Made by a program: the position numbers and the translations under genes. 64,000 nt of DNA from Reticulitermes lucifugus (lineage: Eukaryota > Arthropoda > Insecta > Blattodea > Rhinotermitidae). Numbering within the stretch: the stretch's first letter is position 1; the number at the start of each line of letters is the position of its first letter. Under the pieces are notes generated by a model that had not been told where the DNA came from, made no database searches, and saw only the letters and a list, made by a program, of their open reading frames with translations. Where the stretch lies: positions 17,849 through 81,848 of the forward strand of contig JAKCWW010001075.1 in NCBI GenBank assembly GCA_026260175.1, written 5' to 3'. Below are positions 34,341-46,228 of the stretch, piece after piece.

Positions 34341-35596
34341 TTCCAGTTATTCAGTCACAATTTTCCTAACCCTCAATATTATGGACTAGGGTAAATGTTC
34401 TCTTCATACAAAATAATTAAATAAATTAACAAGCAATTGATGTTTTAATACTTCGTTTTATCTACTCTTTTACAGTGGTGCCCTTATAAGATTCTTCCAT
34501 TCAAAATTGTGTATAATTGTCTGAAGGCACCACTCATTTTCTACGCATAGATCCTATGCACTCAGCGACATTTTTAAGTCAGTTTCTCTGATAATGTAAT
34601 GCTAAATATACACTTTATGAAGCTGCGTGATAAATAATTTTGTTACTTTCCTTCTTATTTTACCCCGTACATTGAAACAGCCTCTATGTTAAAGTAATTG
34701 CACAATTAAAATAAGAGGTACACGGAATCTACATTACAAAATATTCTTTGTTCGCGTGTGACTGATTTGTGATAGATAAACCAGATGGCAGTTTTCTTTA
34801 AGAAGAAGTCAAGACGTATATATGCTTCGTTCCGCATTGCAGCTTTGATGGTTCCATATTATCCATCTAGGGCTATTGTACTCGTATATCACAATGAATC
34901 AATTTATGTTTTATTTGCGGAACTAATAGCTACAAATGCCAGGGACTGGCACCTGAATATTATATCAACGCCGTTATGCGACGGGTGGCATCTAGTTTTT
35001 TAAAAATGTAATAACTGAAGGGGTCTTACAAATAAAATGAGGACATTTTCCTGGGAAAATAAAATTTTTCATCAGTCCAAAAACTAATATGTAGTATTAC
35101 AAATTATTTTCTGATAAGCCTCTAAATATCTTTCAAATATTCCAGGCATAACGACATCGCAAGTCATTATTCAGTTGGAAGGATATTAATCGTTTAATTC
35201 TGTTACAAGAAATGGTACGTGGCTGTGTGTCTTAGTACTGTGTTGCTCGCAAGTCTGCAGAGTACAGGTTCGTTTCATTCCCACTCGCACCCTTAACCCC
35301 TGTGAAAGACGAGGTGGCCTATTCACGTTCCCACTTCAAAGCAACGTCCTTCTTTCTTGCTTCATGTTTTTTTTCGCGTCTCATGTAAAAGTTCGTGCAA
35401 CGCTTAACCCCGTATTCAATTTTAGTTCACTTGGCTGTGGAGAGGTAGTGCACCCGTATTAATGCGTAATACGACGTTGCAATTTCCAAGAACTTTGTTC
35501 GGCAAAGTGAATGCATTTAGTTTAGAAAAATAAACTGGCAGCCCTATAGAGGAAGATCGTGGGTATCATTCTGCATGCAATAAAGGGATTCCTCAC

Positions 35597-35653
35597 AAAC
35601 ACACACACACACACATTATACCCACATGTTATATATATATATATATATATATA
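35597..35653. repeat. AC and AT microsatellites
   Basis: An AC run (35597-35616) is followed after about 14 bp by an AT run (35630-35653). Confidence 0.95.
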
Positions 35654-36189
35654 CAAGTATATTTATTCCTCCTTTCTGATCATATTCCAATCGACGTTGC
35701 ATTACCTTGAATTTGGAGACAGAAAGCTCGTCCGAAAGGATGGTATAAACCCTATAATTCCGTATGCAAGTACGCATGCAGACACGTAGTAGAAGAATTA
35801 AATCTTCGTAAAAATAGCTGTAAGAACCTCCAATCTCGCCATATTTTTCCCGTGTGTAGTTTTTACCTCTAAATTTAAGGCCTCCGAATCGTAGCACAAG
35901 TTCCACAGTTACACAGCTAATAAAAAGTAATTTAACTTTTATATTCATTCGCTTGTAATTTCCTCGAATATAAATTTATAGTTAATTAGTGTGGATCTTA
36001 GTAATTTGCAATAAAGGAAGAGTATATTAAAGACATTTGAGAAAACATTATTCAGGAGAGTAATTTTTCTTATGAAGGTAAAAATGTAGTTGTCGCTCTG
36101 CACTTCATGAAGGCATGCAGGGGACTGAAGGTATGCCCCCACGCATTCTTGACATCGGCACTATATGTAGTTGAGTGAGCAGTTTGACT

Positions 36190-36345
36190 CTCTAATCACT
36201 TTAACCCGCCGAAGATGTTGCAAATTTCAGTTGAATAGTTTCAGTGATGGGCACTAGAGCCTGTCTGGTGGTTGCGGAGGGAATCGAGCCGCCCTTCTTC
36301 TGTCGCCTAGGCTGTAGCTTAGTCACTATACACGATGTAATTCTA
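36190..36345 (-). mobile_element. possible tRNA-derived SINE head (minus strand)
   Basis: The reverse complement contains GTGACTAAGCTACAGCC (box A-like) and GGCTCGATTCCC (box B with one mismatch). Both lie near 36280-36330 at a plausible spacing. The body beyond the head is not clearly repeated in this window. Confidence 0.35.
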
Positions 36346-36654
36346 CGTCTATAGTCCTACGTGCGATGTTAAAGAAACTGCTTAACGACGAACTCCGTAA
36401 TTTGTATTCTTCATATAAAGAACGACGGGAAAATGCTATCCTGAAAAATATGTTTAACGGCCCATCATAATACTTCAGAGAAAAGAAAATCATACTTTCA
36501 TTATAGTTTGTGTTGCTTTATGTGTGTTTGTTGTTAAGCTTGTCATGATTCATTTAATTTCCAGTCTTAAACATAATTATGCAGAGTGACATAGACCATT
36601 AATTTCCAATACTAGGCTAGAAAAGAATGAAACATTTATAGAAAAGCATGACAC

Positions 36655-36850
36655 AGTGGTTTGGAAGAATTTAAACTTCTCCGATTCGCTTTCAGGAGGT
36701 ACGGGTTTCGAATCTCGGCTGGAGAATGGCTATTCTGAGTGCCGGAAAACTTGCTTATAATAGAACCTAACATCTTGGGAAGTCGTTGATATCAGTCATT
36801 CTGTACATGGTCACAGTAGTGAAGAGCGCGTTGTGAAAAAAAGAATACAC
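36655..36850 (+). mobile_element. possible tRNA-derived SINE
   Basis: ACAGTGGTTTGGAAG lies upstream of ACGGGTTTCGAATCTCGG, with box A-like and box B-like character. The tail (CCGGAAAACTTGC..) has no second copy that I found here. Confidence 0.35.
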
Positions 36851-38994
36851 AAAGTTGAACAAAGTAAAACAGTGAGAAATATAAACTTTAATAATACGTT
36901 TATCATTTGTTACGAGGAATTTCCTTCTTTACCAAGAGCTTCGTGACAAAATACGTGATTCTTTTAAATTTTAGAGCTCCTGCTGCTGGGGATATATATA
37001 TTTAAAATCTAGGTTTCGAAAATCAGTTACAAATATGTATTTCGCCACTAGTGGTAAGAGAATGTAGTCATTTTAAGGCAGTTGATAGATTTTTCTCGTG
37101 TGTTTGTATTGTGAATGAAGGTCTCAAGTTTTCGAAAACAGCGATATTGTAAAAGGATACCCGAATGAAACCACAGAGTAATGTAGCGTGAAATGCAGGA
37201 GGCAGAGTTTCTTCATCTAAAATTATTACGAAGTAGACATGAAAGAAATTTGTCTAAGGCAATACTCAGGCAATGCGGATCTTCAGTGTCCGTGTAGCAT
37301 GAAATTTTCAGCAGCTGGTTTTTCCCGGGAATACTGAGTGAGAGACAATTATTGTAATTAATGTAACGTGCATACATACGCATATAGACATATATACGTA
37401 TTATAATCTTAGGGTGAGACATCCTCTTTTTGATGTATGAACAGACAAATAAAGAGATAGACTTTCAATCGCGACTATATTTTCGGAAAATACATTTTAT
37501 TTTCTAAAGCTTACTATATATTTCGTCTTTTTCGGAAAGTCATTATCAGTAACAGGCATAGAAAAACGTTTTAAATATAACCTATTTTTTCTGTCATATT
37601 TTTAAGCCTGTGCCTGAAAAGATCCTTAACCTACAGCATGTTTTCAACAATATGCTGTCTGCAAATAGTTTTGATTGACTGTCCATCTTTCAATTTGTTT
37701 ATACATACTTTATTGTCTTTTCCGCTTGCTGCTAAGGTTTATTCTACTTAAAAGACGGAAGGTTTGAGACATACTAAGTTTCCTGTAAAATAAAATAATG
37801 AAAAACTTTGGCTATATTTTCAGCAAAGGGAATTATCTGGAGGACAGTTTCTGCGTAACCTGTATGGTTAATAGATTTGTCAGGCCAATTTTGTTATGTT
37901 TCTTTTATGATATTTTTAAATAAACATAATCATTGCTCAAAAATGCACTTTCGCAAATAGCCAAACCAATCAACTGATGTGAAACTGAAAGTTCTATATC
38001 ACGTAGTAGCGCGAGCCTGTGTGTTTGTGTGAATATGAAACATGTTTCGCAATGTGTATTGCATTACCAGTAATATATACGCTCATGCTTCATGATTAAT
38101 TCTGTTTAAATTATGAGGAATCCATGCATATGAAGTTACCGCATATGACTAATCAATAAAAAGGAATAGTAATTACATATGAATTTATAAGTTACGTAAA
38201 TTTTGTTACGACCGGATCACTCCTAACAGTTAATACCGAACTGAAAGGATGCTGAACATTTTTTTCCACTACACTATTTTATCTCTGCATTGATTTGTTA
38301 ATTTTGTTTAAACATTAACTTATGTCCACAAATTTATGACAAATATGATTTGAAAACAAATATTTTCTCTTTACAATCTTTCATGCAATATTTCTGGAAT
38401 ATCGGGAGTAATGCAAATAAATTTACACCCCGAAAAGAAAGAACTTAAATTGTATATTCACTCAGAAAAGTGGCTGAATATTGTAGAATCACAATTAGAT
38501 CCTTATAAATGATGATGTTTTACCTATATGGCTTCACTCCGGCTTCAAATATACCTTCTTGAATACATCTCTTTCCTTACTGTTTCATGCTACGGCAAAA
38601 TTCCTGTGTTTGATTTGATCACATTCTCCCTTTTGATGTTACACTCTAGAACATCTTGTATAACCTTATGCTCTCTGATTACAACACGACTTAATCACTC
38701 TTTTACGTGAAGTGTTCCTTCCATACATAAAGAATTTTAAGCAGGTTATAAACGTACTGAAATGAGTGTTTAATCGAAAAATATTGCAGGCTTTATTTTA
38801 AAATATCTTCTATTATTATTTGCACACGACAGCGTCCTACGCCAATGGCTCCAACCCGCGTCCCACGGTTCGGCTGCAACTCGTGTGGTTGTTTTATGGG
38901 CCAGCCATCACGTTTGTAAATTTTATATATTTTGTAAAAATTACACAATAATTGGCACTGCGCTGCGAGCCGAACAGTCGCGTTATTTTGGATT

Positions 38995-39216
38995 TTTACT
39001 GACTTAATTCCTCCTGCCGCACTGTGGCCCTGGGGTCAACCCAGCCTCTAACAGAAATGAGTACCAGAGACATCTCCTGGGGGTAAAGGCGGCTGTTGTT
39101 TAAGGCTGACAATCTTGCCAACTTAATGTGACGACTGTCTAGAAATTCTGGGAGCCTCAACCTCCTGGAGGCCTAAAGTTCTGCCCAGTCTTGTATAGGG
39201 ATTGCTTTAGCTTTTA
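38995..39216 (+). mobile_element. SINE family C copy, 5' truncated
   Basis: It contains TGGCCCTGGGGTCAACCCAG, then GAGTACCAGAGACATCTCC, GGGGGTAAAGGCGGC and GAGCCTCAACCTCCTGGAGG, and ends ATAGGGATTGCTTTAGC. The end matches the copy at 26995-27340. The GGTAAAGGCGGC block resembles the middle of family D, which suggests shared modules. The tRNA-like head is absent. Confidence 0.7.
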
Positions 39217-40532
39217 TACAATAATCAGGAGGTTAGATACAATACTTTGTGAATTTTACACCTGCTGCCCTCGAGCCATCCCACAATAATAGTAGTGGCC
39301 TTTTGCCAAAAAGTCTGCACTGATTTACAACATACAGTAACATATCTGCCAGTAAAATGGTAGCCAGTCATATGATGACGGGATTAGGAAAGACAACCGA
39401 AACGTTCTGTATGAGAGACATACCTCAGGAAAAATAATGCTTGCATTCCACGGTGTTGTTAAAACGTCTTCTTTGTCCTCTAGATCTGAAACTGAGGGGC
39501 AGGCCACATGACAACGCACTCGAATTGCCAGTTGCAGAAGGACCGACATCTTGTGCAGGGTCGAACCTTCCTGTAACGTTGTTGGTATGGTTTACATCGT
39601 TATGGATGTCCAAAATTCGAGTACCACCGATAGAAAACTTTCCGCTATAGAGAAGAAATCGACACATCCTGATGATCATTCAGAATGCCTCCTAACATCA
39701 TTGATAAAGGCATCTTGGGACTGTTGCAAGACTACTTCAAGTCCCACACCCCTTAACCAGAAAAGGCTTGCCGCTTCTACGTAGTCACACCATCGCTTCG
39801 TTCATTTCTGTTCTGTGAACTTAAAGTTTACTCTTTGAAGTTCAAACATGAAGTAAATAATCTTTGCTTGGGTGACTTTTCAAAGACAGAGTATATTTTT
39901 CAGTGAACATACATTTTGCCAGTAGCACTTGAAATACCAGAGTGTGAAAGGGAAAAACATAGTGATCTCAGGGATTTCTAAGCAAGACATGAAATAGTGA
40001 TCACTTGTTTGAAGACATCGACAGCTTTGCAAGTATAATGTTACACTTTTTTGTGGTGTTATAAAATTTTGGCTATTATTCTTCTATGGTGATGTATTTG
40101 TAAAAGGACCGTCAATTTGAATATTATGAATTACGTTGTCCATTCTAGCAATCTATTAGGCGATAGTTATTCTCGTTTTTCTACGGTTTCCTTTAAACGG
40201 AAATACGAAAATTAAGAAGAAAACTCTGGAAGCGACACTAAGGTTTGGGTCCATAAACTATTAAAGAAATAGGCCTAAAAATACGTGTATTTATATCGTA
40301 CACAGGAGCAATATCTAAATAAGACACCTTAGTGGTTTTCAAAGACTGTGTATAAAAAACCCACTGATTATGATAATTCGTGTGCAACTGAGAATTTCAG
40401 CACTGAAAAATGCATGGGGCAAAGTAGAAAAGATTACTTTTTTTAAAATTTCCTTTCTTTGAAGGAAAGAGAAAGTTTATGTTATCAAAACTAAATTACT
40501 TAATATTATACATATTCCGTGCAGTTATTTTA

Positions 40533-40652
40533 CATATACAAGTTTATTTATACCAAATACTGAACACCGATTCTATATACTCATTCTATATGCATATAGG
40601 ATGAGTATATAGAATTGGTGTGCAGTACTTTCTATGAATAAACTTGCATATG
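40533..40652. repeat. 120-bp palindrome centred on ATATGCATAT
   Basis: Arms of 60 bp meet at 40592/40593 and are reverse complements with few mismatches (CATATACAAGTTTATT against AATAAACTTGCATATG; CCGATTCTATATACTCAT against ATGAGTATATAGAATTGG). No hammerhead-like core is present. Confidence 0.85.
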
Positions 40653-40842
40653 AAAAATAAATTAGCTCTATTAGTACTGAAACCGATTAATACTACTAAT
40701 AATGAAATAATATCTAGGTTCAACAAGAGAACTAATAAACTTTTGAGAATGCACACTGTATGTAAGCATTATACAGTGTTAGTATTATATAAATATGTAT
40801 AGTCGGTAATTAGCATTGTGGCCGTGATATCTGTTTGTGGTC

Positions 40843-41079
40843 TCAAGAGTACTTAAAGCAGAAATATTGCGGATGTAAAGAGTGCTCTAAGGCAACAGTT
40901 ATTGAACTAAGAATATGAGGATCTGTGCTTTTCTGCAACGCATCTTCCTTCAGTCTAGGTGATGCAAGAATCTCTATAAATACTATGTCTTGCATGGATA
41001 ACTGACTATCATGTATTGTCTTCTGCCACTGGTCACCATATTGTGTTAATGGAAGTGAAAAGGAAGTGTTATTTGACAT
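40843..41079 (-). other. unassigned minus-strand ORF, 78 codons
   Basis: The frame starts MSNNTSFSLPLTQYGDQWQK and includes LKEDALQKSTDPHILSS. It has a more even residue use than random AT-rich frames nearby. I recognise no family and no splice or promoter signal. It may be a pseudogene remnant or chance. Confidence 0.2.
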
Positions 41080-42710
41080 TTTCGTTGAAAGATAGTGTCA
41101 AACGTTTCATGTCCAATGAACGTTAATTCAATGTGACGAAATAAGAACTCTCTTTCAGATAGTGTCTGTTTCTCTGTACTTTCTGCTGAAAGAGAAGAAA
41201 GTTATTGTATTTCTTGATCAGTATTCAATTTTTCCAATGTGCTTTGTACTAGAAAAATAAAGACTGAATGCAATACAAAATTTAGTTATGGTAAAGTAAT
41301 TGGAAATATTAAGGGTTGCATAATATACTTCAAAACTAACTTTGAAAGTTTCATATTCATTGTAGGCGTGGGGCTGCAGAGAATGAAATAAAATGTACAG
41401 TTATGTCCATAAACTTCTGTAACCCGGCTGTTACGACAGAAATTTGTCACAACGATGGAACTTGTAAGTTTTGCCTTTAATATTACTATGATCTATTGAA
41501 ATTTGTTTAAAGGGAAACCCACATAGCAATTAAATTTTACAGGCATAACAACTGTAGCTGTCACGAAATCTGCTTTAACGTATGTGTGAATCACTAAACC
41601 ACAGGACATACTATTACGACATGATTTGTCTACGAGTCTGATATTCAGGATACTTTGGTTTTTGTCCTCAGCGTTAACACTTACCTTGAACATGAACAAC
41701 AGAAAATGGGTACTCATAATGGCAGCCGCTCACTAGAAGTGGGCGTAGAATAAAGCTCCAGAAACGTAATGTATATAGGCATTATACACCATAAAATGGA
41801 CAATGCTGAATAAAGATTACGTGTAATGGATGAGCCATGTATTTAAAAATAATTACATAAGGCATTGTAAAACTGTAACAATTTAATGATATTCATATTC
41901 TGCAATGAATGCGTGAAGAGCATGCTGTGGATTTCTATAAGTTATATGTTATGTGCTAAACATTTCTAACACCGTATCTAACAAAACTATGCACAAAAAT
42001 TTGATAGACTGCGACGTGAATTTACGAAGTTACGTGTCCAAGCATTGTGTCTAATAACTCGCGGATTGAACGCTAGATGTCACATGAATGATGTTAGGAA
42101 GTTAAAGGACGGGACGGGAAGTATTGCGCAGACGCGAATTGGGAAAGAAGAACAGTGGTTCTTATCCATAAGGTGGCGTTATGGCGGTGAAAGTATGTGC
42201 AGTGAATGTGATAGTTTTGTCTCGACATTTTACGACTCATAGTGATGTGATTATTCGCGGATTATGTGATAATTAAACATTATGAAGACAATGGTTTTGG
42301 GTAAGTAATGTCAGTCTTTCTTATTAGTTTGTATAGTGTGACCGTCGCCATGAGCGTTGAAACCTGCCATTTCAGGCTCCAGGCCTGCCCGCTGCTTTGC
42401 TGACTACGCTTAAAACAGTTTGGTCATTTACGTGCTTGAAATCGCGTATTCATATGCTGCAATTAAGCTGCAACACTCAAACGTAAAATATTCCAGGCAC
42501 AACACATACGGAATAGCTAAATTAATGAGGTAGGAACACGGAAAGAATTAACGTATGCTTAGCTAATGCAGCATTCCTGTGGCATAGACAGTTGCTATAA
42601 ATTACCACGGAAGATGAGCATGAATGTGTGTTAGTCACACACACACTGGCCTAAATATTTTGATTGTGTTTGAGCACATTGTCGGAAAATAGGTTGATGT
42701 AAGTGTAGTA

Positions 42711-42986
42711 GATGGCCGTGGCATGGCTCAGGCGGTTAGTCGCCGGCCTCTCACTGCGGAGGCAGTCCATGTGGGATTTGTGGTGGACAAAGTGGCACTG
42801 GGACAGGTTTTTCCCCGAGTACTTCGGTTTTCCCCTGTCAATTTCATTCCGCCGGTGCTCCATTACTTGGGAAATTGAAAAAAAAACTATTCATCTTTCT
42901 CTTCATCTTCTTCATAGGTTTGCACAATAAGCCTAAGGCTGCGGTGTGTCCGTAGCTTCTGCTGCGGGGCCCTTCACCACAAAAAA
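42711..42986 (+). mobile_element. tRNA-derived SINE, family B, near full length
   Basis: The element begins GGCCGTGGCATGGCTCAGGC with box A TGGCTCAGGCGG. The box B region appears deleted at GCGGAGGCAGTCCATG. The body has TGTGGGATTTGTGGTGGAC, AAAGTGGCACTGGGACAGG and TCCATTACTTGG, and ends CGTAGCTTCTGCTGCGGGGC with a short A-run. Comparison with 44530-44772 shows that sequence between CGGAGGC and AGTCCATGTG is missing here. Confidence 0.9.
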
Positions 42987-44529
42987 GTGTAGTAGATATT
43001 AATGAGATCTACTTGAATGTTTGGTGATGTACCAGTTCATTGTATCATTAATCATTGGTTCTAATGCAGAACAGACACAACTTGTTTTTCTCTAACAGAA
43101 ATATTTACGTTTGAACATAATAATGCAATCGTGATATGTGTATCTGAATTTGTAACCAATTAGCATAGGATGTAAATGAGCTCGTATTGCAGCCGATTGC
43201 CAGCGTTGTGATAATTGACGCCACGGTTGACGAAGTAAATATGAAAACAAACTGCAATTCAGAGAAAAGAGACCGCTTAGAAGAACAGTCGTAGGTGGTA
43301 GGATAATATTAAAATGGGTCTTAAAGTAATGGGTTTGGATTACAATTACTGGATTTATGTTGCTCATAACAGAGACTACAAAAGGGCCTTTGTGAACACG
43401 GCAATGAATGTTCAGGTACCGTAAAATGTGGGGAAATTCTTGACTTGGGGAGCAAATGTTAGGTTTTCAAGAAGGACTCTGCTGTATATAATAAGTAAGT
43501 ACTGTTATCCAGGAAAGTCTAGCAGTGAAACTCGTTTACTACGTCATTCTTTCTCCCTGCCTCTGATCCTGAAATATTCTGACTTGTTCTTTTTTCGTTT
43601 TCTTTCGTCCGTTCTTTCGTATGTTCTTTCGCTTTTGTTGTCATGTCGTGCGCAGGAAGTGTAGATACGTATATGAGAACAAACATGGCGGAAACAAGTG
43701 ACTTGAGTTTCTGTCTCTTAATTGAAAGCTCAAAACCTATCCTCGGTGGATTGTGGAATTTTTTCTTGATATATTTCGGAAATCTTGATTTGAATTTAAA
43801 TGAACGCGTTTTGTTGACAACTCTGATGAACATGGTCTGAATTGCTTAATTTAACCGATAGAACGAAAATAATATTTAACCGAAAACATTTGGCATACTG
43901 TGCCAGTACAAAATTTATCCTTGTGGTTTATAGTTCGGAGATGTAACATGTGGATGAGTGGCCAGAGAGACGGACGCAATTTCTCCTTTCATTTCGTAAA
44001 AAACAAAGCATAGACCTACAGTCGGTTGAGATGGAAATAAATATGTACATAATACCTTCCGAGAATTATTTTGTATCTTTCCTGTCGCTTGCAAGAGACC
44101 TGCAAATATTTTCGTATATTTTCGTCTAATATATTTTATAGTAACACATTAAGTTCCTTCGTAGATTAATGTTACCAAATAGGCAGGCAAGAATTATTAA
44201 CTACGCATATATTGTTTCAGATGTTTTGATTCTTTTGACTACGGAATAACACGTCCTAATTTTACCACAATTATTAAGCGTAAGGAGACGGCTGAAAGTT
44301 TCCAGATGTTGTGAGATTGCAGCTGTACACCTTTAACTTATGTTAACGTTTAACAGGTTGTCCTATCATTATTTACAGCATTATGTCTGCACCTTATTGA
44401 GCCTAAACATACTTGAATAATTGGTTGCTTAAATATATTAATAATAATGTCGAACTGAGAATTAAATGTGAATAATCCTTGACGAGGTTTGATAAATGTG
44501 CTTCTTAAATTCCAAACATTGACGAATTG
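42987..44529. other. intergenic stretch between two family B SINEs
   Basis: No recognised gene is present. A + strand ORF at 43643-43840 includes ACATGGCGGAAAC around an ATG, but it has no recognisable product. Confidence 0.5.
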
Positions 44530-44772
44530 TGCCCACCGCGGAGGCCCGGGTTCGATCTCGGGTCAGTCCATGTGGGATTTGTGGTGGACAAAGTGGCAAT
44601 GGGACAGGTTTTTCTCCGAGTGCTTCGGTTTTCTCCTATCAGTTTCATTCCACCGGTGCTCCATTACTTGGAAAAATGAAAAAACTAACCATCTTACTCT
44701 TCATATTCATCACAAGGGTTGCACAATAAGCCTCAAGGCTGCGGTGCGTCCGTAGCTTCTGCTGCGGGGCTA
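44530..44772 (+). mobile_element. tRNA-derived SINE, family B, lacking box A part
   Basis: It starts inside the tRNA-like head at CCACCGCGGAGGCCCGGG, with box B GGTTCGATCTCGGGTC intact. It then runs through the family B body to GTAGCTTCTGCTGCGGGGC and is followed by a CA microsatellite. It is the best copy for the box B end and the tail. Confidence 0.9.
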
Positions 44773-45067
44773 GTCACACACACACACACACACACCCACT
44801 ACAGTGGGTTTATTGGGTCGTTGCGATGAAACGCAGTGTATTGATATGCCATTAAGAGGCAGTAAGGCGTTTCTACTAACAGGAATATTCGATCATTTAT
44901 CTATATCATTAGAGAGAATTTATGGTTTTGGTCCCTGTTCTTTCGAAAGTGTCCTGCAGTATTTTCTATTGTGTGGTCAGAATATCCTAAGTACGGGAAT
45001 GTGCGTAATGTTGTGATGTCTTTTTGATGTTTTATTGACACGTGTAACTTCATAATTTTATTTCTGT

Positions 45068-45320
45068 TGCGCAACAGGCCAACTCGGATCTAGACCGCCG
45101 CATTGTTGAGGTTTCTAGATCACAAACAATTAGACAGAACACAAACACACACCCGGTAGGACTGCTCTAAACGAGTGATCAGCATGTCGCCGAGGCCGCT
45201 GCCTACACAAGACACAACAAACACAAGAAACGGACATTCATATCCTTATCGGGATTCAAACCCGCGATCCCAGTGATCGAGCGGCCGCAGACCGCACAGC
45301 CACAGGAATCGGCTTAACTG
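45068..45320 (-). mobile_element. tRNA-derived SINE, family A (minus strand)
   Basis: The reverse complement starts GCCGATTCCTGTGGCTGTGC, then has GCGGTCTGCGGCCGCTCGAT and box B GCGGGTTTGAATCCCG. It ends in a body with GTTCAGAGCAGTCCTACC-like sequence. Other family A copies are at 45466-46027 (rearranged), 52719-52976 and 53029-53288, all on the minus strand. Confidence 0.85.
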
Positions 45321-45465
45321 CATAAATAATCTCTCCTTAGAATGGGTACATCATGGGCGTTAAAAATGATTCTTTTCATACTGTCAGTGTAATAAGTGGG
45401 ATGATCAAATTACTCTCATTAAACTCATTAAATTTTTAATTTTTAGGTCACGTTGATAATTTTTT

Positions 45466-46027
45466 TTTCTATGGCTCGACAGCCTTATATGGGCCTGGGC
45501 CTCCTCGTTGCGTCGAGGTTTCATGGTCACACACATTTGAGACACACCACAGTCAGTAGGACTCCTCTGGACGNNNNNNNNNNNNNNNNNNNNNNNNNNN
45601 NNNNNNNNNNNNNNNNNNNNNNNNNNNNNNNNNNNNNNNNNNNNNNNNNNNNNNNNNNNNNNNNNNNNNNNNNNNNNNNNNNNNNNNNNNNNNNNNNNNN
45701 NNNNNNNNNNNNNNNNNNNNNNNNNNNNNNNNNNNNNNNNNNNNNNNNNNNNNNNNNNNNNNNNNNCGTCCTTACAACAAACACAACACAAACATCCATG
45801 CCCCCGGTGGGGGTTTTTTTTTCCTGTCCCGTTTTTTTCCCTTTGATCCATTTTGTACTTTTCAATCCTTCCGTCCTTCTTCATGTCACTTTATGTTCCA
45901 TACTAGTCCTTACACAACAAACAGAACACAAACATCCATGCCCCCGGCGGGATTCGAACCCACGATCCCAGTAAGCGAGCGGCCGAAGACCCACGCCTTA
46001 GACCGCACGGCCACTGGGATCGGCATC
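45466..46027 (-). mobile_element. family A SINE cluster around an assembly gap
   Basis: The left part (45466-45573) is the 3' end of a family A copy with its A-rich tail (T-run on +). After the N run, 45767-45815 is a fragment with ACAAACATCCATGCCCCCGG, and 45903-46027 repeats it with a complete head (GGATTCGAACCCACGATCCC, CCACGCCTTAGACCGCACGG). This is either two partial insertions or a collapsed tandem. The ORFs through the gap are artefacts. Confidence 0.8.
45574..45766. other. assembly gap, 193 N
   Basis: The N run lies inside the family A SINE cluster, as the other gap lies inside a family C SINE. Confidence 0.99.
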
Positions 46028-46050
46028 GTTGATAATAGCAGTATTAAATA

Positions 46051-46228
46051 ATTAACTCTACAGGATACAGTAAGGTATTGGAAAGCATACTGAACGTTGT
46101 TACACCCGTGATTAATCCTACAGAATGCAGTAAGGTTGTGGAAAGGATGCAAGATGCAGGAAGTGGTGATTAAGCATACAGAAGACATTAAGATTGTGGA
46201 AGGGGTGTAGGGTGGTAATACACACATT
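46051..46228. repeat. 58-60 bp minisatellite, three units
   Basis: Units start at 46051, 46111 and 46169, each with ATTAA, then TACAGRA, then TAAG and TTGTGGAA or a close variant. The divergence is high. The array directly follows the family A SINE head at 46027. Confidence 0.7.

Larger units (their letters stand above)
28246..42710. other. long region without a recognised gene
   Basis: This may be the remaining DIP intron plus intergenic sequence. It holds microsatellites (28751-28816, 29303-29322, 32605-32638, 33101-33128, 34003-34026, 35597-35653), two snapback repeats, and SINE pieces at 29092, 34170, 36190, 36655 and 39000. ORFs under 90 codons are present, and only the minus-strand one at 40843-41079 looks mildly protein-like. 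A CpG-richer block at about 42040-42300 ends in a possible start codon and splice donor and is described as a finding. Confidence 0.6.

Noticed and set aside
39425-39784. Overlapping ORFs on both strands around 39.4-39.8 kb as a gene
   Set aside because: Several frames are open at once in a less AT-rich block, with no family match; probably an unrecognised repeat.
45405-45974. Open frames of 112-173 codons on both strands
   Set aside because: They run through the 193-base N gap, and the flanking residues (PRRDSNPRS and similar) come from a family A SINE.
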